The notes: generated by a model not told the origin, from the sequence alone. A stretch of DNA of 64,000 nt from Phytobacter massiliensis JC163 (GCF_000321045.1 NZ_HE578945.1:995891-1059890); one strand, 5' to 3'. Counted from the first letter of the stretch, positions 30,005-40,927 are shown. A program made the numbers and translations.

Positions 30005-30894
30005 TATTCCACCCCCGCGTTAATGGCGCGACGGATGCCATCGCCCAGTAAATTAATCAACAGTACGCTCAGCATAATCGCTACGCCGGGGAGCATCACG
30101 GTCCAGGGGGCAACATAAATCAGCTCCAGCGCGTCGCCGAGCATCGCGCCCCATTCCGGCGAGGGCAGTTGCGCCCCCAGGTCAAGGAACCCCAGCGCGG
30201 CGATATCGAGAATCGCCATTGACAGCGCACGGGTAATTTCCGTCACCAGGCCGGATGTCATGTTCGGCAACACCGCGAACCACAGGATATTCATTGTTGA
30301 GGCACCGTCCAGACGCGCGGCGATGACGTACTCTTTTTCCAGTTCATCGTGCACCATGCTGTAAACGGAGCGCACCATACGCGGCAGCAACGCCAGCCAG
30401 ACGGCGAACATGGCGTGGGAGAGGTGCGGCCCGGCGAAAGCAACAACGATAATCGCCAGCAGCAGCGATGGAATAGAAAGCAGCGTGTCCAGAATATGGT
30501 TAAGCACCGCGGACCGCAGGCCGTGCGTAGCGCCGGCAATAACCCCTAACACCAGCCCGACAAAGGTCGCCGCCAGCGTCACCAGAAACGCGCCGCCCAC
30601 CGTGGGCGCCGCGCCGCTCAACAAGCGGCTCAGAACATCGCGCCCCAGGTCGTCGGTGCCGAGGAAAAAAGAGACCTCGCCATAGCGCGACCACGACGGC
30701 GGCAGCAGCTGATAGCCGAGAAATTGCTGATCGATGCCGTAAGGGGCGAACCAGCCGCCAAATACGCAGAGTAAGATGAGCCCCGCGCAGCCGTAAAAGC
30801 CGATCATGGCGGGCGTGTCGCCATAGAATTTGCGCCACACGGTGCGCAGCGCGCCAGGCGGGCGCTTTTCGCTGTATACGCTATCGTAAGGCAT
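30004..30894 (-). CDS. sapC: Sap ABC transporter permease SapC
   Basis: 296-residue inner-membrane permease, E. coli length, with about six membrane segments and the ABC-permease coupling motif ([26 protein letters not shown]) near residues 190-215. It pairs with SapB. Its start overlaps the end of sapB by 14 bases. Confidence 0.95.
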   Translation of the reverse strand: MPYDSVYSEKRPPGALRTVWRKFYGDTPAMIGFYGCAGLILLCVFGGWFAPYGIDQQFLGYQLLPPSWSRYGEVSFFLGTDDLGRDVLSRLLSGAAPTVGGAFLVTLAATFVGLVLGVIAGATHGLRSAVLNHILDTLLSIPSLLLAIIVVAFAGPHLSHAMFAVWLALLPRMVRSVYSMVHDELEKEYVIAARLDGASTMNILWFAVLPNMTSGLVTEITRALSMAILDIAALGFLDLGAQLPSPEWGAMLGDALELIYVAPWTVMLPGVAIMLSVLLINLLGDGIRRAINAGVE

Positions 30895-31846
30895 ACCAGT
30901 CCTTATGCTTCAAAGGGTTTGCCAGCGCGCCGATAATATCGGACAGGACGTTAACAATAATGACCAGCGAGCCGATGACCATGACGCCAGCGGAAATGGC
31001 CGCGTAATCCTGCTGGCGGATGGCGTTAATCAGCCAGCGGCCAAGGCCCGGCCAGCTAAAGACCATCTCAGTGATCATTGCCAGCGTTAACATGGTGGAA
31101 AATTGCAGCCCGAGGCGCGGAATCACCGGCGGCAGGGCGTTATGCAGTACGTGACGGCGAAGAATGGTGAACCGGGAAAGGCCGCGTGTCGCCGCCGCCT
31201 TAATGTAGTTCTTATCAAACACCTCTATGGTGCTGAGGCGCATCAGCCGGATCACCTCCGTCGTAGGAGCGACGGCCAGCGTCAGTACCGGCAGCACGAT
31301 GTGGCGCACGGCGCTAATGATCATCTCTTCACGCCACGGCGAGTCGGAGAGCCAGGCGTCGATAATGGCGAACCCGGTCACCGATTTCACCTCATAAAGA
31401 AGATCGAAACGCCCGGAAACCGGCAGCCAGCCAAGCGTCAGCGAAAAGAACAGGGTGAGCAGCAGCGCCAGCCAGAACACCGGTACGGAGAACCCCAGCA
31501 GCGCCAGCGCGCTGATAAACTTGTCCTGCCACTTGTTGCGGGAGATACCCGCTATCATCCCCACCGGTATCCCCACCAGCAGAGCGAAGCCGAAAGCCAG
31601 AATGCACAGCTCCATTGTCGCCGGGAACACCTCTTTGAGCTGTTCGGAAATCAGCTGACCGTTAATGCTTGAGACGCCAAAATCCCAGTGGAGCACCCCT
31701 TCGAACCAGAACACCCAGGCGTTCCATAACGACGCGCCCTGTAAGGGCGCATGGGGGGTGAAATAGCTCAGGCTAAAGCCAATAAAGGTCAGCAGAAACA
31801 GCGTGACCAGCAGAAGTAGCAGCCGACGCAGGGTGTAAATGATCAT
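30881..31846 (-). CDS. sapB: Sap ABC transporter permease SapB
   Basis: 321-residue permease, E. coli length, with six membrane segments and the coupling loop [27 protein letters not shown]. The first segment ([25 protein letters not shown]) is typical of DppB-like permeases. Overlaps sapA by four bases. Confidence 0.95.
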   Translation of the reverse strand: MIIYTLRRLLLLLVTLFLLTFIGFSLSYFTPHAPLQGASLWNAWVFWFEGVLHWDFGVSSINGQLISEQLKEVFPATMELCILAFGFALLVGIPVGMIAGISRNKWQDKFISALALLGFSVPVFWLALLLTLFFSLTLGWLPVSGRFDLLYEVKSVTGFAIIDAWLSDSPWREEMIISAVRHIVLPVLTLAVAPTTEVIRLMRLSTIEVFDKNYIKAAATRGLSRFTILRRHVLHNALPPVIPRLGLQFSTMLTLAMITEMVFSWPGLGRWLINAIRQQDYAAISAGVMVIGSLVIIVNVLSDIIGALANPLKHKDWYALR

Positions 31847-33483
31847 GGCTGCTTTCCTTTCTCTTTTTCCCGCGTGACCCCGGCAAAGGAGGCGCTGCCA
31901 AACGGGCTCACCACCAGGCCTTTAATGTCATAACGATGAGCCTGTAGCCGCAGCGACGAGGCCAGCGGCAGGACCGGTAACTCCGTGGCCAGAATTTTCT
32001 GCGCTTCGTTGTAATCGTCGATACGGGCGGCGAGCTGCTGCGAAGCCAGCGCCTTTTGCAGCACGCTGTCGAACTCGCGATTGCACCAGTGGGCAAAGTT
32101 GGTTTGTGAATCTATCGCCGCGCAGCTTAACAGCGGACGAAAGAAACTGTCCGGATCGTTGCTGTCCGTGGCCCAGCCGGAGAGCGTGAGATCATGATTC
32201 ATATCCATCAGCCGCGCCTCCTGAAAACGTCCTTCAACCGGAACAATATTCACTTTTACGCCAACCTGCGCCATATCCGCCTGAATCAGCTCCGCCGTCT
32301 TGAGCGGGCTGGGGTTCCACGCCTGGGAGGTCGTTGGCACCCACAGCTGCAGCGTCAGGTTTTCCAGACCCAGCGCCTTAAGCCGCGCCCGCGCTTGATC
32401 GGGGTCATATTCGGTAACTTTCGCTTCGCTATCGTAGGCCCAGGAGGCGCGGGGCAAAATCGACGCCGCGGTTTCTGCCGTCCCGTAATAGATTGACTGC
32501 ATCAGGCGCTGGTTATTGATCGACAGCGCCAGCGCATGGCGAACCTCGGGGTTGTTCAGCGGCGGTTTGTCGGTGTTAAACGCCAGGTAGGCGATATTCA
32601 TGCCGGGGCGCAGGGTCAGGCTCAGGCGAGGATCGTTGCGCAGAATCGTCAGCTGGCTGGCGGCAGGCCAGGCCAGCACGTCGCACTCGCCGGTGAGCAA
32701 TTTCGATAGCCGCCCGGTACCGCCGGAACCTAAGTCCACGACCACCTGCGGCATCAATGGCGTGCCGCGCCAGAAATTGGCGTTACGTTGTAACCTTATA
32801 TACTGCCCGGCACGATATTCCGCTAGCTGAAAAGCGCCGGTGCCCACCGGCTGGCGGTCAAGCAGCTCCTGACGATCGTTCTTAGCCAGCTTATCGGCAT
32901 ACTCTGCCGACATGACCGACGCGTAGTGGGTGGCCAGGTGCCACAGAAACGAGGCGTCCGGCTGGCGCAGGCGGAACTCGACCGTGCGGTTATCCAGCTT
33001 GCGCACGCTGATAACGGAATCGGCAAACTGCAAGCTGTCAAAATAGGGGAAGCTGCCGCCGTTGACGTTATGCCAGGGATGGTTACGGTCGAAAATACGC
33101 TGGAAGGTGAAAACGACGTCGTCAGCATTAAGGTGGCGTGTCGGGGTAAACCACGGGGTGTGCTGGAAAGAGACGCCATTACGCAGGTGAAAGCGATAGG
33201 TCGCGCCATTGTCGAGCACCTCCCAGCTTTCCGCCAGGTCCGGCATTAGCCGGTAAGTGTAGGGATCGACATCCAGCAGGCGATCGTAAAGCTGCGCCGC
33301 CAGCGTATCCACAATCAGGCCGCTGCCCGCTTTTTGTGGGTTAAAGGTGCTGACCTGCCCGTTTACACAATAGACAAAGCCGCTATCACGAATATCCGCG
33401 GTGGCGGAGAGCGGCGATTCAGCCTGCGAAAACCCGGCCCACAGGCTTGCGGACATCAGCAGGAAAGAGGAAACCAGACGCAT
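31843..33483 (-). CDS. sapA: Sap transporter periplasmic binding protein SapA
   Basis: 546-residue family 5 extracellular solute-binding protein (547 in E. coli). Signal peptide about 1-21 ([16 protein letters not shown]). The SBP_bac_5 signature region [24 protein letters not shown] is clear. It is the first gene of the sap operon and delivers peptide substrates to SapBC. I start at ATG 33483; a 21-residue upstream extension in frame would spoil the signal peptide. The pspF stop lies 98 bases upstream. Confidence 0.94.
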   Translation of the reverse strand: MRLVSSFLLMSASLWAGFSQAESPLSATADIRDSGFVYCVNGQVSTFNPQKAGSGLIVDTLAAQLYDRLLDVDPYTYRLMPDLAESWEVLDNGATYRFHLRNGVSFQHTPWFTPTRHLNADDVVFTFQRIFDRNHPWHNVNGGSFPYFDSLQFADSVISVRKLDNRTVEFRLRQPDASFLWHLATHYASVMSAEYADKLAKNDRQELLDRQPVGTGAFQLAEYRAGQYIRLQRNANFWRGTPLMPQVVVDLGSGGTGRLSKLLTGECDVLAWPAASQLTILRNDPRLSLTLRPGMNIAYLAFNTDKPPLNNPEVRHALALSINNQRLMQSIYYGTAETAASILPRASWAYDSEAKVTEYDPDQARARLKALGLENLTLQLWVPTTSQAWNPSPLKTAELIQADMAQVGVKVNIVPVEGRFQEARLMDMNHDLTLSGWATDSNDPDSFFRPLLSCAAIDSQTNFAHWCNREFDSVLQKALASQQLAARIDDYNEAQKILATELPVLPLASSLRLQAHRYDIKGLVVSPFGSASFAGVTREKEKGKQP

Positions 33484-33581
33484 GGTGTTTTCAACGGTTT
33501 TAGGTTCATGTGCAAAGTGTATCGCACTTGCCAGGGCTTCGTACAAGTGTCTGTTAACAACCGCTGTTATTGTCAGCGATT

Positions 33582-34565
33582 TCAGCCGATCTGGTGCTTT
33601 TTGAGCAGGGCACGCAGCTGGTGATAGGTTAAACCCAGCAGCTCCGCCGCTTTTTTCTGGTTAAATTTGGCCTGCTGCAGCCCTGTTTCAAGCAGGTCGC
33701 GTTCCTGCTGATGCTGAAACTGGCGTAAATCTAACGGCAGAGCGGGCAGGTCGCTGGCGGCGGAAGGCGTCGGGGGCGTCGCCAACGCCTGGTCGCGCCG
33801 GAATGGGTCGATGATAATCTCATCCAGCGGCGTATCGCTGTTGCCGTGGCGGTAGACGGAACGCTCGACGACATTTTTTAGCTCGCGGATATTGCCCGGC
33901 CAGCTATAGCTGAGCAGCGTTTCCTGCGCCCGCGGGGTAAAGCCGGGAAAGAGCGGCAGCGCAAGTTCGCGGCACATCTGAATGGCGAAATGGTCGGCCA
34001 GCATAATGATATCGCTCTGCCGCTGGCGCAGCGGGGGCAGGAGCACAACATCAAACGCCAGCCTGTCAAGCAGGTCGGCGCGGAAGGTGCCCTGATTCAC
34101 CATCTCCGGCAAGTCCGCGTTCGTCGCGCAAACCAGACGCACGTTGACCTGCAAAGGCTGGCTGCCGCCCACGCGCTCCAGTTCGCCATATTCAATCACC
34201 CGCAATAGTTTCTCCTGCACCAGCATCGGCGCGGTGGCCAGCTCATCCAGAAACAGGGTGCCGCCGTCGGCGCGCTCGAAGCGGCCGGGGTGCCGCTTTT
34301 GCGCGCCGGTAAAGGCCCCGGCTTCATGACCAAACAGCTCTGAATCGAGCAGGTTTTCATTCAGCGCGGCGCAGTTCAGGGAGATAAACGGCCCCTGCCA
34401 GCGGGAGGAGAGATAGTGCAGACGATTGGCAATCAGCTCTTTGCCGGTGCCGCGTTCGCCGATGATAAGCACCGGTTTATCCAGCGGGGCCAGGCGTGAG
34501 ACCTGCTCCAGCACTTCGATAAAGCTGTTTGCTTCGCCCAGAAGGTTATCTTTGTGTTCAGCCAT
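33582..34565 (-). CDS. pspF: Phage shock operon activator PspF
   Basis: Sigma-54 enhancer-binding protein, about 327 residues (325 in E. coli). It has no N-terminal regulatory domain; the AAA+ domain begins at once with Walker A GERGTGKE, the sigma-54 contact loop GAFTGA, and Walker B GGTLFLDE. The C-terminal Fis-type helix-turn-helix (NQKKAAELLGLTYHQLRALL) binds upstream of pspA. Its activity is held off by PspA. I use the ATG at 34565 (MAEHKDN, as in E. coli); an ATG five codons upstream has no better binding site. Divergent from pspA. Confidence 0.94.
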   Translation of the reverse strand: MAEHKDNLLGEANSFIEVLEQVSRLAPLDKPVLIIGERGTGKELIANRLHYLSSRWQGPFISLNCAALNENLLDSELFGHEAGAFTGAQKRHPGRFERADGGTLFLDELATAPMLVQEKLLRVIEYGELERVGGSQPLQVNVRLVCATNADLPEMVNQGTFRADLLDRLAFDVVLLPPLRQRQSDIIMLADHFAIQMCRELALPLFPGFTPRAQETLLSYSWPGNIRELKNVVERSVYRHGNSDTPLDEIIIDPFRRDQALATPPTPSAASDLPALPLDLRQFQHQQERDLLETGLQQAKFNQKKAAELLGLTYHQLRALLKKHQIG

Positions 34566-34663
34566 GATGAAATTCGCCATTTGTTAGCGTTATTCACTAC
34601 TGTAGACCAAAGTGGCGCAGCGGTAAAATGATTGATTGCTATTAAAATCAATAAATTAAAAAG

Positions 34664-34680
34664 TTGGCACGAAGATTGTA
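34664..34680 (+). promoter_or_regulatory. Sigma-54 promoter of pspABCDE
   Basis: TTGGCAC-GAAGA-TTGTA: GG of the -24 element and the -12 TTG(T/C) element at the right spacing, matching the consensus TGGCAC-N5-TTGCW except for one base. It lies 54 bases before pspA and downstream of the PspF gene, as in E. coli. Confidence 0.88.
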
Positions 34681-34733
34681 ATAACCAGACAGCAGACTTC
34701 GTGTCTCATAACAGAAATCAAGAGGACATCATT

Positions 34734-35402
34734 ATGGGTATTTTTTCTCGTTTTGCCGACATCGTGAACGCCAACATCAACTCGCTGCTGGAGCGTGCGG
34801 AAGATCCGCAAAAGCTGGTGCGCCTGATGATTCAGGAAATGGAAGACACGCTGGTTGAAGTTCGTTCCACCTCTGCGCGGGCGCTGGCAGAGAAAAAACA
34901 GCTGGTTCGCCGCATCGAGCAAGCCACCGCTCAGCAGGCGGAATGGCAGGAAAAAGCGGAGCTGGCGCTGCGTAAAGACAAAGACGATTTGGCCCGCGCC
35001 GCGCTTATTGAGAAGCAGAAAGTGACCACGCTTATCGAAACCCTTGAACAGGAAGTGGCCCAGGTTGACGAAACGCTGACGCGCATGAAAGGCGAGATTG
35101 GCGAGCTGGAGAAAAAACTGAGCGAGACCCGCGCTCGCCAGCAGGCGCTGACTCTGCGTCATCAGGCGGCCAGCTCTTCACGTGAAGTGCGTCGCCAGCT
35201 CGACAGCGGCAAAATCGATGAGGCGATGGCGCGTTTCGAATCTTTTGAGCGTCGCATCGACCATATGGAAGCCGAAGCGGAAAGCCACGGTTTTGGTAAA
35301 CAAAAAACGCTGGACCAGCAGTTCTCCGAGCTGAAAGCGGATGACGAAATCAGCGAACAGCTGGCGCAGTTGAAAGCCAAAATGAAGCAAGATAATCAAT
35401 AA
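34734..35402 (+). CDS. pspA: Phage shock protein A
   Basis: 222-residue ESCRT-III/Vipp1-family coiled-coil protein, E. coli length. It binds stressed inner membrane to keep the proton motive force and inhibits PspF in the cytoplasm. N-terminal amphipathic helix ([20 protein letters not shown]) and long coiled coil rich in Gln, Glu, Lys and Arg. ATG 34734 is preceded by AGAGGAC. First gene of the psp operon. Confidence 0.96.
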   Translation: MGIFSRFADIVNANINSLLERAEDPQKLVRLMIQEMEDTLVEVRSTSARALAEKKQLVRRIEQATAQQAEWQEKAELALRKDKDDLARAALIEKQKVTTLIETLEQEVAQVDETLTRMKGEIGELEKKLSETRARQQALTLRHQAASSSREVRRQLDSGKIDEAMARFESFERRIDHMEAEAESHGFGKQKTLDQQFSELKADDEISEQLAQLKAKMKQDNQ

Positions 35403-35457
35403 TATTGCTGGCGGCTTCGGGAGATGCCGCCGCCTTCATCACCTGTAAGGAGTACAC

Positions 35458-35682
35458 ATGAGCGCGCTTTTTCTGGCAATTCCCCTGACACTGTTTGTGC
35501 TGTTTGTCTTGCCGGTCTGGCTGTGGCTGCACTACAACAACCGTTCGTCCCGCGGCGAGCTGTCGCAGAGCGAGCAGCAGCGGCTGGCGCAGTTAACCGA
35601 TGAATCACGCAGGATGCGCGAACGCATTCAGGCGCTGGAAGCGATTCTCGACGCTGAACATCCGAACTGGAGGGATCGCTGA
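35458..35682 (+). CDS. pspB: Phage shock protein B
   Basis: 74-residue inner-membrane protein, E. coli length: one membrane helix (about residues 4-25) and a cytoplasmic coiled coil (QSEQQRLAQLTDESRRMRERI). With PspC it senses envelope stress and draws PspA away from PspF. Its stop overlaps the pspC start by one base. Confidence 0.95.
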   Translation: MSALFLAIPLTLFVLFVLPVWLWLHYNNRSSRGELSQSEQQRLAQLTDESRRMRERIQALEAILDAEHPNWRDR

Positions 35683-36038
35683 TGAGCAACTTTACTTATA
35701 AAAAACTCTGGCGCATTCCGCAGCAGGGTATGGTCAAAGGGGTCTGCGCCGGTGTGGCGTCTTACCTCGACGTCCCGGTGAAATTGATCCGTTTGATCAC
35801 CGTGCTGGCCATGCTGTTCGGACTGTTCTTCCCGGTTGTGGTGGCCTATATCATCATGACGTTTGTACTTGACCCGATGCCGGATAACGCGTCAGAAGGC
35901 GAGCATATGCCCACCAGCAGTGAACTACTGGACGCGGTGGACGCGGAACTGGACGCCGGTGAAAAACGCCTGCGGCAGATGGAGCGCTATGTCACTTCCG
36001 ACACGTTCTCCCTGCGCAGCCGATTCCGACAGCTTTAA
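35682..36038 (+). CDS. pspC: Phage shock protein C
   Basis: 118-residue PspC-domain protein (119 in E. coli). The domain [30 protein letters not shown] precedes a membrane segment (about 45-70), and the C-terminal part carries a Leu/Glu-rich helix. It works with PspB as the stress sensor at the inner membrane. Confidence 0.95.
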   Translation: MSNFTYKKLWRIPQQGMVKGVCAGVASYLDVPVKLIRLITVLAMLFGLFFPVVVAYIIMTFVLDPMPDNASEGEHMPTSSELLDAVDAELDAGEKRLRQMERYVTSDTFSLRSRFRQL

Positions 36039-36055
36039 TCAGAGGGCAACAGACC

Positions 36056-36274
36056 ATGGCGAAATGGCAACAGGCAAGGCAAAAAGTGAAACCGGGCATT
36101 AAGTTCGCAGGCAAACTGGCGCTGCTGGCGGCGCTGCGATTTGGCCCCGCAGGCGTTGCGGGGTGGGCGGTAAAATCCGTTGCCCGTAAGCCGCTTCGCA
36201 TGGTGCTGGCCGTGGCCCTTGAGCCTCTGCTTAACCGTGCGGCCACTAAATTTTCGAAACGCTATATGAAATAG
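36056..36274 (+). CDS. pspD: Phage shock protein D
   Basis: 72-residue basic, membrane-associated protein (73 in E. coli), with a hydrophobic middle ([21 protein letters not shown]) and Lys/Arg-rich ends. Precise role is not settled in E. coli. It lies 17 bases after pspC. Confidence 0.9.
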   Translation: MAKWQQARQKVKPGIKFAGKLALLAALRFGPAGVAGWAVKSVARKPLRMVLAVALEPLLNRAATKFSKRYMK

Positions 36275-36357
36275 CGGGTCGATTTGCGATAACCGCGGCA
36301 AAACCCGACGGCATCACAGTGTATAGTCGAAAAAGGATTAAACAAAAGGAAGGATAC

Positions 36358-36672
36358 ATGCTGAAACAGACACTTATTGCCGTTACGCTGGCCTTTAGCG
36401 CTGGCGGTTTTGCCGCAGAACACTGGATCGACGTTCGCGTACCCGAGCAGTATCAACAGGAGCACGTAGAGGGCGCGGTGAATATTCCGCTGCGGGATAT
36501 TCAGGCGGGCACGTTTACTCCGCTGCCCAAAGACGACACCCTCTATCTCTACTGCAACTCCGGGCGACAATCCACGCTCGCGACCGAAACCCTCTCCCGC
36601 ATGGGCTACCAGCACGTCATTAATCTTGGCGGCATCAACCAGGTTGATAAACCGCGCGTGCGGGCAAACTAG
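36358..36672 (+). CDS. pspE: Thiosulfate sulfurtransferase PspE
   Basis: 104-residue periplasmic single-domain rhodanese. Signal peptide about 1-18 (ending GGFAAEHWIDVR) and the active-site loop CNSGRQS with the catalytic Cys. It transfers sulfur from thiosulfate to acceptors such as cyanide. E. coli pspE has its own promoter besides the operon promoter, which fits the 83-base gap here. I use ATG 36358, with AAGGA before it. Confidence 0.93.
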   Translation: MLKQTLIAVTLAFSAGGFAAEHWIDVRVPEQYQQEHVEGAVNIPLRDIQAGTFTPLPKDDTLYLYCNSGRQSTLATETLSRMGYQHVINLGGINQVDKPRVRAN

Positions 36673-36776
36673 CACGCTTTTCAGGCGGCCGCGTTTTTCG
36701 CCGCCTTGATAACCTTCTCAATGACCACACTTCATCTACTCTGTGACTATATTCTTCTACCTGACGGCGGCACGGA

Positions 36777-38182
36777 ATGGCGATTGAACGATGGAAAAAT
36801 GAACTTAACGCGCTGGTGAATCGTGGAATGGACCGCCATCTGCGTCTGGCGGTGACCGGCCTCAGCCGCAGCGGGAAAACCGCTTTTATTACGGCGATGG
36901 TCAATCAGCTACTCAATATTCATGCGGGCGCGCGGCTGCCGCTGCTCAGCGCAGTGCGCGAAGAGCGGTTGCTGGGGGTAAAGCGGGTGCCGCAGCGCGA
37001 TTTTGGTATTCCCCGTTTTACCTATGACGAAGGGCTGGCCCAGCTGTATGGCGCGCCGCCAGCATGGCCGACGCCGACACGCGGCGTCAGCGAAATCCGC
37101 CTGGCCCTGCGTTTTCGCTCCAGGGATTCGTTATTACGCCATTTTAAAGAGACCTCTACGCTCTATCTGGAAATCGTCGACTATCCGGGTGAGTGGCTGC
37201 TGGACTTACCCATGCTTGCGCAGGACTATTTGAGCTGGTCGCGGCAGATGACCGGTCTGTTACAGGGGCAGCGCGCTGAGTGGTCGGCGACGTGGCGCAA
37301 AATGAGTGCCGGGCTCGACCCGCTGGCCCCGGCGGATGAAAACCGTCTGGCGGAGCTCGCCGCCGCATGGACGGATTATCTGCATCAGTGCAAACGGCAG
37401 GGGCTGCATTTTATACAGCCGGGGCGCTTTGTGCTGCCTGGGGATATGGCTGGCGCGCCGGCGCTGCAGTTCTTCCCCTGGCCTGATGTGGATGAGGCGG
37501 GCGAGGCGAAGCTGGCGCAGGCGGGCAAACAGACCAACGCAGGTATGCTGCGCGAGCGCTTCAACTACTACTGCGAAAAAAGTGGTGAAAGACTTTTACA
37601 AGAACCATTTTTTTGCGCTTCGACCGGCAGATCGTGCTGGTAGATTGCCTGCAGCCGCTGAACAGCGGGCCGCAGGCATTTAATGATATGCGCCTTGCCC
37701 TGACGCAGCTGATGCAGAGCTTTCACTACGGCCAGCGTACCCTCTTTCGTCGGCTCTTCTCGCCGGTTATCGATAAGCTGTTATTCGCCGCCACCAAGGC
37801 GGACCATATCACGGTCGATCAGCACGGCAATATGGTGGCGCTGTTGCAGCAGCTGATTCAGGACGCGTGGCAGAATGCCGCATTTGAAGGCATCAGTATG
37901 GAGTGCGTCGGCCTCGCATCGGTGCAGGCTACCCAGAGCGGGCTGATTGACGTCAACGGCGAAAAAATCCCGGCGTTGCGTGGTCACCGGCTCAGCGATG
38001 GCGCGCCGCTGACCGTCTACCCGGGGGAAGTGCCGGCGCGTCTGCCGGGCCAGGCGTTCTGGGAAAAGCAGGGCTTTCAGTTTGAATCGTTTCGCCCGCC
38101 GCAGCTGGATGTTGATAAGCCTCTGCCGCACATCCGTCTGGATGCGGCGCTGGAATTTTTACTGGGGGACAAACTGCGATGA
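36777..38182 (+). pseudogene. ycjX: YcjX-like P-loop protein, two frameshifts (ycjX)
   Basis: DUF463 GTPase-like stress protein; in E. coli ycjXF belongs to the heat-shock regulon. Three frames each encode a part of YcjX. Frame one covers residues 1-266 with the P-loop GLSRSGKT. At 37576-37581 there are six A where five are expected; the next 12 residues (KVVKDFYKNHF) are in a second frame; at 37608-37614 seven T stand where six are expected, and the remainder from LRFDRQIVLVDCL is in a third frame. Removing one A and one T gives 467 residues against 465 in E. coli. Two insertions in homopolymers 30 bases apart point to sequencing error. The stop overlaps the ycjF start by four bases. Confidence 0.87.
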
Positions 38183-39243
38183 GTGAACCGCTAAAGCCGC
38201 GTATTGATTTTGAGGGACCCCTGGAAGCCATCACCACGCCGCAGTTCAAAGCGGCACAGGCGTTTAATGGCGCAGAGGCGGAAAACTTTGCGCCCGTAGC
38301 GCCGGAGGAGATTGTCGACGAAGGCCCGGCTGAAGCAGCGGTAGAGATTGCGCTGCGGCCAAAGCGCAGCCTGTGGCGCAAAATGGTCATGGCCGGTCTG
38401 GCGATTTTTGGCGTCAGCGTGATTGGCCAGGGCGTACAGTGGGCGGCCAATGCCTGGCAGACGCAGGACTGGGTTGCGCTTGGCGGCTGCGCGGCCGGGG
38501 CGCTGATCGTTGGGGCTGGCGTGGGGTCGGTTGCCAGCGAATGGCGGCGCCTGTGGAAATTGCGCCAGCGCGCCCACGAACGCGATGAAGCGCGGGAGTT
38601 GCTGCACAGCCATGCCACCGGCAAAGGGCGGGCGTTTTGTGAAAAGTTGGCGGCTCAGGCGGGGCTTGATCATGCCCATCCGGCCTTACAACGCTGGTAT
38701 GCCGCTATTCATGAAACGCAAAACGACCGCGAAATCGTCACTCTGTATGCGCAGATTGTTCAGCCGGTGCTTGATAATCAGGCGCGGCGTGAAATCAGCC
38801 GCTCGGCCGCTGAATCTACGCTGATGATTGCGGTGAGCCCGCTGGCGATGGTGGATATGGCATTTATCGCCTGGCGTAATCTTCGCCTGATTAACCGCAT
38901 CGCTGCGCTCTATGGCATTGAGCTTGGCTACTACAGCCGCCTGCGGCTGTTCCGGCTGGTACTGCTGAACATCGCGTTCGCGGGGGCCAGCGAGCTGGTC
39001 CGTGAAGTGGGTATGGACTGGATGTCGCAGGATCTGGCGGCGCGCCTCTCTGCCCGCGCGGCCCAGGGAATAGGCGCCGGGCTACTTACTGCGCGTCTGG
39101 GCATTAAAGCAATGGAGCTGTGTCGACCGCTTCCCTGGACCGGTGACGACAAGCCCCGGCTGGGGGATTTCCGCCGTCAGCTTATTGCCCAGGTCAAAGA
39201 AACGCTGCAAAAAAACCGCACCCCAACGGCCAGGGAGCCATAA
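38179..39243 (+). CDS. ycjF: YcjF, DUF697 inner-membrane protein
   Basis: 354-residue protein (353 in E. coli). A polar, acidic N-terminal part (about 1-65) precedes two membrane segments (about 68-90 and 98-118, [20 protein letters not shown]) and a C-terminal DUF697 domain. Function unknown; co-transcribed with ycjX, with coupled translation through the ATGA overlap, and probably heat-inducible as in E. coli. Confidence 0.93.
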   Translation: MSEPLKPRIDFEGPLEAITTPQFKAAQAFNGAEAENFAPVAPEEIVDEGPAEAAVEIALRPKRSLWRKMVMAGLAIFGVSVIGQGVQWAANAWQTQDWVALGGCAAGALIVGAGVGSVASEWRRLWKLRQRAHERDEARELLHSHATGKGRAFCEKLAAQAGLDHAHPALQRWYAAIHETQNDREIVTLYAQIVQPVLDNQARREISRSAAESTLMIAVSPLAMVDMAFIAWRNLRLINRIAALYGIELGYYSRLRLFRLVLLNIAFAGASELVREVGMDWMSQDLAARLSARAAQGIGAGLLTARLGIKAMELCRPLPWTGDDKPRLGDFRRQLIAQVKETLQKNRTPTAREP

Positions 39244-39249
39244 GGCGGT

Positions 39250-39282
39250 GCCGCTGCGCGTAAAAGTTTACGCCGCAGCGGC
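39250..39282 (+). terminator. Hairpin after ycjF
   Basis: Long inverted repeat GCCGCTGCGCGTAAA against TTTACGCCGCAGCGGC with one bulge. No T-run follows, so it is a probable rather than certain terminator. Confidence 0.5.
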
Positions 39283-39298
39283 CCGCATTTCCGCAAAC

Positions 39299-39316
39299 TG
39301 TCAATTATTCTTGACA
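39299..39316. promoter_or_regulatory. Probable TyrR box upstream of tyrR
   Basis: TGTCAATTATTCTTGACA fits the TyrR operator TGTAAAN6TTTACA (16 of 18 when the central six are free). It overlaps a TTGACA -35-like hexamer at 39311, consistent with the autorepression known for E. coli tyrR. Confidence 0.7.
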
Positions 39317-39385
39317 GACATCTTCCTCACGGCAGCTAACTGACATATCATTCTGACATTGGTAAACAATTTAGGTGATCTATCC

Positions 39386-40927
39386 ATGCGTCTTGAAGTC
39401 TTTTGTGAGGACCGCCTTGGTCTGACCCGTGAACTGCTTGATTTACTTGTGTTACGCGGTATCGATTTGCGCGGGATTGAGATCGACCCCATCGGGCGCA
39501 TCTACCTCAATTTTGCCGCCCTGGCTTTTGATACATTCAGCAGCCTTATGGCTGAAATTCGCCGCATCCCTGGCGTTACCGATGTACGCCGCGTGCTGTG
39601 GATGCCCTCTGAAAGGGAACATCGGGCGTTAAACGCGGTGCTTGAAGCGCTGCCGGAGCCGGTGCTGTCGCTGGATATGAAAGGGAAAATCGAACTGGCG
39701 AACCCCGCAAGCTGCCAGCTTTTTGCCCTTGACCAGCCGAAACTGCGCAACCATAACGCCGTGCAGTTAATCGCCGGTTTTAATTTCAGCCGCTGGCTGG
39801 AAAGTGACCCGCAGAATTCGCACAGTGAACATGTCGCCATCAACGGGCAAAATTTCCTGATGGAAATCACCCCCGTTCATCTGGAAGGCGAAACGGGCGA
39901 GCCGGTTCTGACCGGGGCGGTGGTGATGCTGCGTTCCACCGTGCGGATGGGGCGGCAGCTACAGAACCTGTCACAGCAGGACCTTAGCGCCTTTAGTCAG
40001 ATTGTGGCGGTGAGCCCCAAGATGCGTCAGGTTGTTGAGCAGGCGCGCAAGCTGGCAACGCTTTCCGCGCCGCTGCTGATTACCGGCGATACCGGCACCG
40101 GCAAAGATCTGCTGGCCCATGCCTGCCATCTCGCCAGCCCGCGCGCGGCAAAACCCTACCTTGCGCTTAACTGCGCCTCTATTCCCGAAGATGCCGTGGA
40201 AAGTGAACTTTTTGGTCACGCGCCGGAAGGCAAAAAAGGCTTCTTTGAGCAGGCGAACGGTGGCTCAGTGCTGCTGGATGAGATTGGCGAAATGTCGCCG
40301 CGTATGCAGGTCAAGCTGCTGCGCTTTCTTAATGACGGCACCTTCCGTCGCGTCGGGGAAGATCATGAGGTGCATGTCGACGTGCGCGTCATTTGCGCCA
40401 CCCAGCGTAACCTGGTGGAACTGGTGCAAAAAGGGCTGTTTCGTGAGGACCTTTATTACCGTCTTAATGTACTGACGCTCAATCTGCCGCCGTTACGGGA
40501 GCGCCCGCAGGATATCATGCCGCTGACCGAACTGTTTGTCGCTCGCTTTGCCGATGAGCAGGGCGTACCGCGGCCCAAGCTTGCCGCCGACCTGGCGAAT
40601 GTGCTCACCCGCTATGGCTGGCCTGGCAATGTTCGTCAGCTTAAGAATGCGGTCTACCGGGCGCTGACCCAGCTGGAGGGCTACGAGCTGCGCTCGCAGG
40701 ATATTCTGCTGCCGGACTATGAGGCGTCAACGATGCCGGTGGGCGAAGAGGCGATGGAAGGCTCTCTGGATGAGATTACCGGCCGCTTTGAGCGTTCAGT
40801 ACTGACGCAGCTTTATCGCAGTTATCCGAGCACCCGTAAGCTGGCGAAACGGCTGGGCGTCTCTCATACGGCGATTGCCAATAAGCTGCGGGAGTACGGC
40901 CTGAGCCAGAAGCGGGGCGAAGAGTAA
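39386..40927 (+). CDS. tyrR: Transcriptional regulator TyrR
   Basis: 513-residue regulator of aromatic amino acid biosynthesis and transport, E. coli length. Order: ACT domain (1-70), PAS domain (about 78-180), AAA+ domain with Walker A GDTGTGKD and Walker B GGSVLLDE, and C-terminal helix-turn-helix (RKLAKRLGVSHTAIANKLREYG). In place of the GAFTGA loop stands APEGKKGFF, so it does not act with sigma-54, in keeping with known TyrR. Start ATG 39386 matches E. coli; nine further upstream residues are not used. Confidence 0.96.
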   Translation: MRLEVFCEDRLGLTRELLDLLVLRGIDLRGIEIDPIGRIYLNFAALAFDTFSSLMAEIRRIPGVTDVRRVLWMPSEREHRALNAVLEALPEPVLSLDMKGKIELANPASCQLFALDQPKLRNHNAVQLIAGFNFSRWLESDPQNSHSEHVAINGQNFLMEITPVHLEGETGEPVLTGAVVMLRSTVRMGRQLQNLSQQDLSAFSQIVAVSPKMRQVVEQARKLATLSAPLLITGDTGTGKDLLAHACHLASPRAAKPYLALNCASIPEDAVESELFGHAPEGKKGFFEQANGGSVLLDEIGEMSPRMQVKLLRFLNDGTFRRVGEDHEVHVDVRVICATQRNLVELVQKGLFREDLYYRLNVLTLNLPPLRERPQDIMPLTELFVARFADEQGVPRPKLAADLANVLTRYGWPGNVRQLKNAVYRALTQLEGYELRSQDILLPDYEASTMPVGEEAMEGSLDEITGRFERSVLTQLYRSYPSTRKLAKRLGVSHTAIANKLREYGLSQKRGEE

